From: Kiritimatiellia bacterium
GTDB lineage: Bacteria; Verrucomicrobiota; Kiritimatiellia; RFP12; UBA1067
Length of the DNA stretch: 6,451 bases
Direction: 5' to 3'
Assembly: GCA_017405115.1 (NCBI GenBank)
Contig: JAFRBA010000257.1
Location: 1 to 6,451 of the forward strand
Positions 1 to 5,874 of the stretch are shown here, in pieces. Position 1 is the stretch's first letter; each line of letters starts with the position of its first letter. The notes under the pieces are model-generated. The model was not told the origin of the DNA. It did not search any database and was given only the letters and a program-made list of their open reading frames with translations. The position numbers were made by a program, and so were the translations under genes.

Positions 1-199
1 CCCCGCAGCGAAGCCGAGGCAATCCCGGACGGACACCGTGGAGACAACAGGTTAAATGCATTTCGGCAGGCTAAATGCACAACGCAGGACTATAGTGCAT
101 TTAACCTGCCACTAGTTGCATTTAGTCTGTCCGGCGACCAGATGCAAATAGGCGGCGGGGAAAACTTTCACGCCAAGCGGGTTCCCGCACGCAATTCCT
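1..199. other. Non-coding region at left edge
   Basis: No gene is supported here. The stretch follows the 3' end of the large minus-strand gene and contains the nested inverted repeat at 48-129. A 12-base palindrome at 177-188 (GCGGG, two bases, CCCGC) lies just past the stop codon, but its loop is too small and no adjacent T-run makes a good terminator. A short T-run on the minus strand (162-166 region) is separated from it. Bases 25-37 (CCGGACGGACACC) weakly mirror 127-134 (CTGTCCGG), which may extend the inverted symmetry outward. Whether a gene begins left of position 1 cannot be seen. Confidence 0.6.
48..129. repeat. Nested inverted-repeat element built from four copies of a 13-base motif
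   Basis: Four copies of TGCATTTA-RY-CTG are visible: two in inverse orientation at 48-60 and 67-79, and two in direct orientation at 96-108 and 117-129. The inner pair extends to a 16-base arm, 65-80 against 95-110, with one mismatch that becomes a G-U pair in a minus-strand transcript, around a 14-base spacer. The outer pair (48-60 with 117-129) matches at 11 of 13 positions, so the whole element can fold as one long interrupted hairpin. The two right-hand copies are also a direct repeat of about 21 bases (90-110 and 111-132). It lies about 70 bases past the stop of the large hydrolase-like gene. It could be an operator array, a REP-doublet-like repeat, or a 3'-end structure for the minus-strand transcript. 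No U-tract follows it, so a simple intrinsic terminator is not supported. Confidence 0.75.
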
Positions 200-287
200 T
201 TATTCGATCCGCCAGACGCGGGTTTCGCCAAGCTTCATGCGCTCGGCGAGCACTGTCGCGTTGGCGACGTCCGGCGATGCGCCGAAT
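195..287 (-). repeat. Direct repeat copy A: 3' end of the large hydrolase-like gene
   Basis: Bases 195-287 align without gaps to 3321-3413 at a constant offset of 3126. My hand count gives 79 identical of 93, including 31 consecutive identical bases (199-229 with 3325-3355). Weaker similarity runs past the stop codon to about 182. This copy is the functional 3' end of the 1030-residue gene; the other copy is a remnant. The repeats are in the same orientation and bracket the whole gene. Confidence 0.9.
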
Positions 288-3200
288 ATCTCATGGGCGC
301 CGCAGGGCGACGGAAGGCTGATGCGCTTCTCGTCGTCGGATGCCGCATGCACCATCACATAGCCGCGCCCCGCAGCGAACACGTCGCCGGTCTCCATCCA
401 GACGTGCGCTCCCGCCTCGCGGAACGCCTTGCGCAGTTCGGCGGCGTTGGGCGGCATCGGCATGAACACGCTCCGCCATCCGTCCCGCGCGCAAACCGCG
501 TCGCCCGTCGGCGCAAACATCCGGCGGCATGGCTGCGATTCGTCAAGCGCACGCTCCTCGACGGGAACACCCGTCATGTCCACGACGTCCGCAACCGAGC
601 CCTCGCCACTGCCGTAGTATCCAGGCGCATAGACCCATATCGCAGTCTTGCCGGGGCGGCGCACACGCTCCTTTATCTTCGCCCTCATTTCGTCGGAAAG
701 CGTGAACGCATTGGGGAACAGATACACCTTGTATTCAGGCAGCCTCGGATCCGCGATGTCCGCAAGTTCGTACGAGTCGAACGGAACCCCGCATGTCGGG
801 AGTTCGTTCTCGTGCAGATCGCCGACGCACCGCTTCCTGAAATGCCACACATGCGTCGCCCCGCTCGTCATGTACTCGTCGGCGGCGGTGAACACCGCGA
901 CTTCGGCCGGCTGCCACTTCGCGGTCTCAAGCGTTCTCCGAGCCTCTTCGGCACCAATCCTTATCGACTCCATCATCTCCGGCGCGGAGAATGTGTCGTT
1001 GCCGCCGAGAAGGAACCACCAGTTCTCCCAGCCGCCGGCAAGGCTCTTGCCGATTGAGCGGCGGATGATCGCCACGGACTCGCCGAGCGGACGCCGCCGC
1101 GTCCTGAAATACCCTGTCTCCGGGCTGAACTCCGGGCGGGAGAGGAACGTGCGGAAGTCGGACTCCTCGAAAAACACCCTTCCGTGGAGGCGGTAAGAAG
1201 CCTGGCAGTCGGACTGCGAACGCCCCGAATGACCGATCTCCCTCACTTCGTTGTACTCGGGGGGCGCCGCGAAGAAATCCACCTTGCCGGACCTCAGCAC
1301 CTTGGACAACTTCTCGTGCGGCGGCGTGGAGTAGCCGAAGAACGCGCCGACGAGCTTGCGTCCGTTCGTCAGCTCCTTCACATAAGACGCCACGTCAATA
1401 AGCATGTCGGCCACGGCCTCCGCCCTCTGCGAAATGGCGGCGCGCCGGGCGGCAATCTGCGAAAACGGCGGGAGAGGATCGCGCGGATCTTTACATGTCG
1501 GAATCTCGGACACCGGCGTTACATGCGCCCGCACATAGGGCTTCCGCCAGTCAGCCGCGATCCATTCGCCGCTGCAAAACGCACCAAGATGGTAGCCGAT
1601 GACGTTTGCGGCGTACGGCGAGCGCTCCACGTGGTCGATGACGTCCTTGAACATGCGCCGGCACAAAGCGCGCCACGCCCGTGACTCCGGCAGAGGCGAG
1701 AGCTCGTCCAGCATCTCGTCGGGATGCTCCGCGCTCCACTTCGCCGGCGGGTCTATCTTGATGCGGGGGAAGATGAAGCCGTCGGGCGACGCGTCAACAA
1801 GCCCTCTTGCCATGGCGTCGAAGAGCTCGAAGTCGTATTCGCCCTCCCCAAGCCACCATTGGCGAGGATTGTAACGCTTGTTATGCATGGTCCAGACGTC
1901 GCTGGACACCATCACGCCCGCCTTGCGGAACTCCCTGAGTCGCCCGACAGCCTCGCCCGGCTTTCCCGCAGGCGACGGCATCACGGCCGTCGCGGACATG
2001 GGCCTGCCGTCTACGGCGAAACGCGGCACTCCGCCGACATCGACCACCGACGCCGCACGCCACAACGACGACGCGGCAATGGCGGCGTGGAAGAATTCGC
2101 TGAGGTTCGGAGTCGCGTAGTCGTAGTGCCGAAGAGTCAAGAGTATCTCCTCGCGGTACCTTTCCCTGTCGGAAAGCGCGCAGATTGCCGCCGCGGCCAG
2201 CGGGACCGACATCTGTTGCCGCTCGTAGGCCCTACGCTTGCCGAGAATCTCGACGTTGCCCGAATATGCCACGCTCTCGGCGTCCTTCTGCGTCTTCTGC
2301 GGCCTCCATTTATAGCCAGTGCGCCAGTTCGCGTACTTGAACGGCCGTTCAAAGGTGTTGTCGTAATCGACTCTTCGCCTCATAAGCGGCGCAACCCTGG
2401 AGGCAAAGAGCAAAAGACCCTTCTTCATCCTCGCCCTGTCAGACTCGTTTTCCTCCAAGCTGACCAAACGCGCCAATGCCTGCACACTGGAGACATAGAT
2501 CCAGACACCGCTCGTATAGCAGGTCTTGAAGACCTTCACGTCTACCTCTCCGCCTGATTCTATGGCATCAAGCGCACCCGCCTTGACGGATTGGTAGACA
2601 TCCTCCCAATGGCCGTCGCCAGTCAGGATGCTCAGGAACTTGAGCGTGTACATGAGGCGCGACTTGCCCCAAAACGGCATGGATTTCGCCATGAGGTTGC
2701 CGCGGTTCTCCCCCTTGAACGCCCCGTCGCACGGAACACCCCACTGATTCGACTCCAGCGCCTTTGCGACAAAGACCAGACGATCCATCACGCGCGCCTT
2801 GAGCTTCGGATCGGCATATTGCCAGCGGCAGTATTCAATGAGGCCGAAGAACCAGGGATCCGTCTGGTCGTTGGACCCGCACGGATGGTGGCTTACGCCG
2901 TCCGTCCCGGTTCCGCGGGCAATGAAGCCCGGCACATCGGAAACCTCGCTCATCTTCAAGAGCCCATTCACGCAGCGCTCGACAAGCGGCTTGCGCACCT
3001 CGCCCTCGGCCATCAGCGAAGGAAGCCATTCGCCCGTGAACATCGAGCCGTTTTCGATAGGAGTCCACCAACCCATTGCGTTGGGCTTGAGGTCGGCTAT
3101 CTCCTCCGGAGTGGGAATCTCACCCACATAGTCCAGCATGAGGCCGTCTGCGGATATGAACTCACGTTCTATCCGCGCGTTCACCTCCTCAAGTATGTCT

Positions 3201-3292
3201 TTCGGAGAACGAGCCGCATCCGCTTCGGCAAAGCAGACAGACAAGGCCGAAACGGCCGCAAACACAATCATCAAATGTCTCATTCTCCACAT
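200..3292 (-). CDS. Secreted glycoside-hydrolase-like protein: (alpha/alpha)-barrel-like region plus GH42-like beta-galactosidase region
   Basis: This encodes 1030 residues. Residues 1 to about 24 look like a Sec signal peptide (MWRMRH, then a hydrophobic stretch ending near CFA/ADA). Residues about 30-415 are helix-rich with aromatic patches (MFTGEWL at 84-90, WFFGLIEY at 147-154, SMPFWGKS at 204-211), resembling secreted (alpha/alpha)-barrel glycan-active domains. From about 420 the protein resembles GH42-type beta-galactosidases: a TIM-barrel-like part with GEYDFELFD (484-492), GYHLGAFCSGEW (566-577; E576 is a candidate acid/base) and FFEESDFRTF (707-716; E710 is a candidate nucleophile), then a trimerisation-like alpha/beta part (LPEYKVYLFPNAFTLSDEMR, 851-870). 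Family and catalytic residues are assigned by eye. ATG at 3292 gives a full signal peptide; ATG at 3283 and 3271 are alternatives, since no ideal Shine-Dalgarno decides. The substrate is unknown. Its last ~30 codons are duplicated upstream. Confidence 0.82.
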   Translation of the reverse strand: MWRMRHLMIVFAAVSALSVCFAEADAARSPKDILEEVNARIEREFISADGLMLDYVGEIPTPEEIADLKPNAMGWWTPIENGSMFTGEWLPSLMAEGEVRKPLVERCVNGLLKMSEVSDVPGFIARGTGTDGVSHHPCGSNDQTDPWFFGLIEYCRWQYADPKLKARVMDRLVFVAKALESNQWGVPCDGAFKGENRGNLMAKSMPFWGKSRLMYTLKFLSILTGDGHWEDVYQSVKAGALDAIESGGEVDVKVFKTCYTSGVWIYVSSVQALARLVSLEENESDRARMKKGLLLFASRVAPLMRRRVDYDNTFERPFKYANWRTGYKWRPQKTQKDAESVAYSGNVEILGKRRAYERQQMSVPLAAAAICALSDRERYREEILLTLRHYDYATPNLSEFFHAAIAASSLWRAASVVDVGGVPRFAVDGRPMSATAVMPSPAGKPGEAVGRLREFRKAGVMVSSDVWTMHNKRYNPRQWWLGEGEYDFELFDAMARGLVDASPDGFIFPRIKIDPPAKWSAEHPDEMLDELSPLPESRAWRALCRRMFKDVIDHVERSPYAANVIGYHLGAFCSGEWIAADWRKPYVRAHVTPVSEIPTCKDPRDPLPPFSQIAARRAAISQRAEAVADMLIDVASYVKELTNGRKLVGAFFGYSTPPHEKLSKVLRSGKVDFFAAPPEYNEVREIGHSGRSQSDCQASYRLHGRVFFEESDFRTFLSRPEFSPETGYFRTRRRPLGESVAIIRRSIGKSLAGGWENWWFLLGGNDTFSAPEMMESIRIGAEEARRTLETAKWQPAEVAVFTAADEYMTSGATHVWHFRKRCVGDLHENELPTCGVPFDSYELADIADPRLPEYKVYLFPNAFTLSDEMRAKIKERVRRPGKTAIWVYAPGYYGSGEGSVADVVDMTGVPVEERALDESQPCRRMFAPTGDAVCARDGWRSVFMPMPPNAAELRKAFREAGAHVWMETGDVFAAGRGYVMVHAASDDEKRISLPSPCGAHEIFGASPDVANATVLAERMKLGETRVWRIE

Positions 3293-3325
3293 CCGTCTTT
3301 AAGCCTTTTCCAACGCACAGTTCTT

Positions 3326-3413
3326 TTATTCGATCCGCCAGACGCGGGTTTCGCCGAGCTTAATACGCTCGACGAGCGTGGTTATGTTGGCGACGTCAGG
3401 CGACGCGCCGGAT
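3326..3413 (-). pseudogene. Remnant of the 3' end of a paralog of the large hydrolase-like gene
   Basis: On the minus strand this reads in frame as ASGASPDVANI, continuing to KLGETRVWRIE and a TAA stop at 3328-3326. The intact gene downstream ends with FGASPDVANA continuing to KLGETRVWRIE and TAA, so about 29 codons of the C-terminus plus the stop are preserved and nothing upstream of them. Differences in the peptide are few and mostly conservative (for example M to I and A to V), as expected for a diverged paralog. Similarity stops near 3413, inside the open frame of the upstream lipoprotein gene, which overlaps the remnant at 3382-3413 in another frame. It most likely records a tandem paralog removed by deletion; transfer of a tail fragment by recombination is the alternative. 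Confidence 0.85.
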
Positions 3414-4389
3414 GCTTCTCGCCGCCGTGGCGCGCGAGCCAATCACGCAGATAGGAGATGGTCGGCAGCGGACGGTTGCAGATTGACGAGCAGAGGAACA
3501 CGAAACCCTCGATCTCGCCCTTGCGGAAGAGTTCTAGCCCCATGTCCATCTGTAGCGCCATCATGTCCATCGGCATCTCCCTGCCGCCGCCGAAGTCCCA
3601 GAGATAGACGCCGAGATACGTCCGCTTGTCCGGCGCAATCGCCCGATAGCGGCGGAAATAGTCCGGCAGCGCCGGCAGGTTCTTCGCCTGCCATGTCCAG
3701 TAGGTGACCGAATCGGCGAATGCCAGCACCGGGGCAAGGTCATTCTGCGCCTTGCGCTGGTCGAGCAATTCGTCGTAGACGACCATGCGCAGTTCCAGAC
3801 GGCGCGGATAGGCGTCTAGCCGGCGGCGCAACTCCACCAGCTGCGCATATGGAAACCGCGTGGGACAAACCATCCGCCGGCCGGCCTCCGTGTCGACCTC
3901 GACCGACGGGCCTCGCGCCACTATGAAATCGTCCAAGTCGAATCCTGTCACATTCGGCATTTCGTCGGCAACGGCGAAGTTCCAGTCCGCCAGCGCATCG
4001 TAGGTGAAGTTGACTTCCGTCTTGTTGCCGCTCATCGGCCACGTGACGCGCTTGAGCCCCCGGAGCGAATCACGGAAGGCCCGGGAAGGCTTGTCCCAGC
4101 GAATGGCGTTCAGGTTGTGCAGGCCCATGAACCTGGCCGCGTCGGCCAGGTGGTAGTAGGTCTTGGCCGCGTCCAGCTTCCAGCCGTTCCCCGGCCCGTC
4201 CACCTGCCCGGTCTCATGCCCCCAAAGCCAGCAGCGGTCGATCAGTTCGTCGTCGTACTCGCACAGAGGACGCCCGCCTCCTGGGCAGACGCAACCGCCC
4301 ACTGCCAGGAGCGCCGTTGCGCCGGCACCCTCCAGAAAGCGCCTTCGTCCCATGGCGCTCGTCCCCACGCAGTTTCCACGCTGTTTCAT
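3382..4389 (-). CDS. Tat-type lipoprotein of unknown function with a probable TIM-barrel-like fold
   Basis: From ATG at 4389 this encodes 335 residues. The N-terminus holds a twin-arginine motif (GRRRFL, residues 14-19), a short hydrophobic stretch and a lipobox-like VGGC with Cys33, predicting Tat export and lipid anchoring. The rest has alternating strand and helix character with GFDLDDF (149-155), YWTW (230-233), YLWDFGGG (262-269) and FVFLCSSICN (296-305), which suggests the later strands of a TIM barrel, as in uncharacterised glycosidase-like proteins. I do not recognise a named family. The chosen ATG overlaps the preceding stop as TGATG. ATG at 4353 (MGRRRFL) is a serious alternative, with GGGGACGAG upstream and a more usual Tat length. 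The last ten residues (HPARRLTSPT) are read from the foreign tail remnant, so the original C-terminus is probably lost or altered. Confidence 0.78.
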   Translation of the reverse strand: MKQRGNCVGTSAMGRRRFLEGAGATALLAVGGCVCPGGGRPLCEYDDELIDRCWLWGHETGQVDGPGNGWKLDAAKTYYHLADAARFMGLHNLNAIRWDKPSRAFRDSLRGLKRVTWPMSGNKTEVNFTYDALADWNFAVADEMPNVTGFDLDDFIVARGPSVEVDTEAGRRMVCPTRFPYAQLVELRRRLDAYPRRLELRMVVYDELLDQRKAQNDLAPVLAFADSVTYWTWQAKNLPALPDYFRRYRAIAPDKRTYLGVYLWDFGGGREMPMDMMALQMDMGLELFRKGEIEGFVFLCSSICNRPLPTISYLRDWLARHGGEKHPARRLTSPT

Positions 4390-4391
4390 CA
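4387..4391 (-). promoter_or_regulatory. TGATG stop/start overlap
   Basis: On the minus strand the TGA stop of the SUMF1-like gene (4391-4389) shares one base with an ATG (4389-4387) in frame with the lipoprotein gene. Such overlaps often allow translational coupling. No good Shine-Dalgarno precedes this ATG. The SUMF1-like paralog upstream also ends in GCGCACTGATG (TGA at 5877-5875), where the ATG opens only a four-codon frame, so the overlap may be inherited chance rather than a working start. Confidence 0.5.
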
Positions 4392-5831
4392 GTGCGCTTG
4401 CCACTGGCGGTTGACCGGGCAAACCACGCGGAAGCCAATGAAATTAGTCGGATCGCCGAAGCCATACGAAGAAAACCGCGAGAAGCTGGACGTCCACCAA
4501 TACGGAGTGCCTGTTGGCTGCAAGTAGGCGCCCCCTCGTTTCATGCAAGAGAATGAATAAAAAGTGCCGCGCGGCTCGATGATCGGGTCGTCAGCCGACT
4601 CGCCATGACCGTCCCTGTTTGATGCTATGGATCCGGATGCCGGCAGCATCTCCGCCACGTTGCCAAGCATGTCGTAGAGGCCAAAGGCATTACATGGCTT
4701 CGTGCCGACTTCATGCGTCCTGTTTTCGGAATTGTAACTGTTCCACGCCACAAGACCGGAGGTCCCCAGAATGTTGCCTGCTATGCCGTGGTTGCAGTCC
4801 GTAGTGGTGCCAGCCCGGCATGCGTACTCCCACTGCGCATCCGTGGGCAGAAAGAACTCATATCCCGTCTTGTCCCACAGCTTGGCAAGGAATGTGTTCC
4901 TGGAGACGTCGTAAGGGTAACTGTTCGTCGGAAAGCCGAAGATGAGTTCGTTGCGGACGACCGTCCTGTACTGGTATGTATGACCGTGTATGGTGTAATA
5001 TTCTTGACGGCCTCCGATAACCTCGATCTGGTACATGTTTTCGGCAGGTCTGTACGGAGAATCCTCCGCCGACGCAAAGTGGCTGAAGTTCGTGCCGTAT
5101 ATCTTCGTCCACTGCGCCTGCGTCGTCTCGAATACCGCGATCAAGTAGTCATTCGTCAGCTTCACCCAGTATTTGTCGTAGGTCTCGCTAAGGTTGCCAT
5201 TGTCAACGCTGCCCTGCCAGACCTTGTCCTTGGCATAGATGTGCCTCATCACGAGCTTGTCGGTCTTGTAGACCGGGTTGTTCGTAACGCCCGTCCAGAT
5301 GAACACCTCGCTCGGGTCTAGCGTAGTATTGAAGCTGTTGCCTTTACTGTCTTTGCCAATCTTGGCGAAGTCGGTCTCGTACGCACCGAACTTTTCCGGA
5401 TGGTTCATTATGTCGGCGCGCGAGACGCTTTCGCACGAGCCGTCGTCCAGGTCGAAGATGCGGTACAGTTCCTGTGTCAGTATGGCGGGCGCAGGCGAAA
5501 GCGACAGCGCCACGTTGAACTGGCGGACTGTCGTCCGCAGCGCGCCAAGCGCGGTTGTCGGATCGATCTCGATCGTGTGGGCGCCGCTCTTGGCTACACC
5601 AAACACATCGCCGCTCAGCGAAGCCGCAAGACTGTCCGCGCTCACCGGCGTCCCGTCGGCGGTCGCCGTCACCGACACGTTGACCGGGGCTGTGACGTCG
5701 CTAAGGACATACTCGACCTTCACCGTCTCGCTCCACGGCCACTGCTGGCGAACAATCACCTGGTCAACAGTCGCCGCCTGCGCCGCCGAGACTGCCGCAA
5801 CAGCGAACATCGTAATGAAATGACTCTTCAT
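4389..5831 (-). CDS. Secreted SUMF1/formylglycine-generating-enzyme-fold protein, probably non-catalytic
   Basis: This encodes 480 residues. Residues 1-19 are a Sec signal peptide (MKSHFITMFA, ending AQA). Residues about 21-112 form a beta-rich domain (QVIVRQQWPWS at 24-34, then IEIDPTTALG), Ig-like by appearance. Residues about 222-471 form a SUMF1/FGE domain of C-type-lectin-like fold: YLIAVFETTQAQW (229-241), LPTDAQWEYACRAGT (328-342), NAFGLYDMLGNVAEM (381-395), KRGGAY (431-436) and GFRVVCP (466-472). True FGEs oxidise a sulfatase cysteine with a cysteine pair shortly after the RGG motif. Here 435-470 has none, so that activity is unlikely and ligand binding or scaffolding is more plausible. 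An insert at about 265-298 separates the early and late parts. ATG at 5831 is supported by AGAAGG six bases upstream. It follows a close paralog in tandem. Confidence 0.87.
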   Translation of the reverse strand: MKSHFITMFAVAAVSAAQAATVDQVIVRQQWPWSETVKVEYVLSDVTAPVNVSVTATADGTPVSADSLAASLSGDVFGVAKSGAHTIEIDPTTALGALRTTVRQFNVALSLSPAPAILTQELYRIFDLDDGSCESVSRADIMNHPEKFGAYETDFAKIGKDSKGNSFNTTLDPSEVFIWTGVTNNPVYKTDKLVMRHIYAKDKVWQGSVDNGNLSETYDKYWVKLTNDYLIAVFETTQAQWTKIYGTNFSHFASAEDSPYRPAENMYQIEVIGGRQEYYTIHGHTYQYRTVVRNELIFGFPTNSYPYDVSRNTFLAKLWDKTGYEFFLPTDAQWEYACRAGTTTDCNHGIAGNILGTSGLVAWNSYNSENRTHEVGTKPCNAFGLYDMLGNVAEMLPASGSIASNRDGHGESADDPIIEPRGTFYSFSCMKRGGAYLQPTGTPYWWTSSFSRFSSYGFGDPTNFIGFRVVCPVNRQWQAH

Positions 5832-5837
5832 TGTCTA

Positions 5838-5843
5838 CCTTCT
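5838..5843 (-). promoter_or_regulatory. Shine-Dalgarno site of the complete SUMF1-like gene
   Basis: The minus strand reads AGAAGG, then TAGACA, then ATG at 5831. The spacing of six bases is near ideal and fixes the start of the 480-residue gene. The 43-base gap back to the upstream stop holds no visible promoter or hairpin, which suggests co-transcription. Confidence 0.75.
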
Positions 5844-5874
5844 TTCTTTTGATTTCAATGTCAGATGCGGGACA

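Noticed and set aside
89..96. Promoter with a TATAGT -10-like box in the loop of the inverted repeat
   Set aside because: The sequence ACTATAGT is itself a palindrome, and no reasonable -35 box lies 16-18 bases upstream on either strand.
51..105. Integron attC-like core sites: GTTAAAT at 51-57 fits GTTRRRY and ATTTAAC at 99-105 fits RYYYAAC
   Set aside because: The two cores are in the reverse order to that needed in one attC site on either strand, and no integrase or cassette array is visible. The matches follow from the inverted 13-base motif.
177..188. Intrinsic terminator at the palindrome GCGGGTTCCCGC
   Set aside because: The stem is only four to five pairs with a two- to four-base loop, and no T-run follows directly in the minus-strand direction.
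293..3454. Long plus-strand open frames opposite the large gene (for example 293-1057, 1724-2557, 2591-3454)
   Set aside because: They are arginine- and histidine-rich, show no domain motifs, and lie antisense to a gene with clear protein motifs. High GC codon use produces such shadows.
4389..4422. Lipoprotein start at TTG 4422
   Set aside because: It would be a rare start codon deep inside the upstream gene. ATG at 4389 or 4353 leaves a normal Tat signal peptide.
4389..5831. Functional formylglycine-generating enzyme activating a sulfatase
   Set aside because: The cysteine pair expected after the RGG motif is missing and no sulfatase gene occurs in the window.
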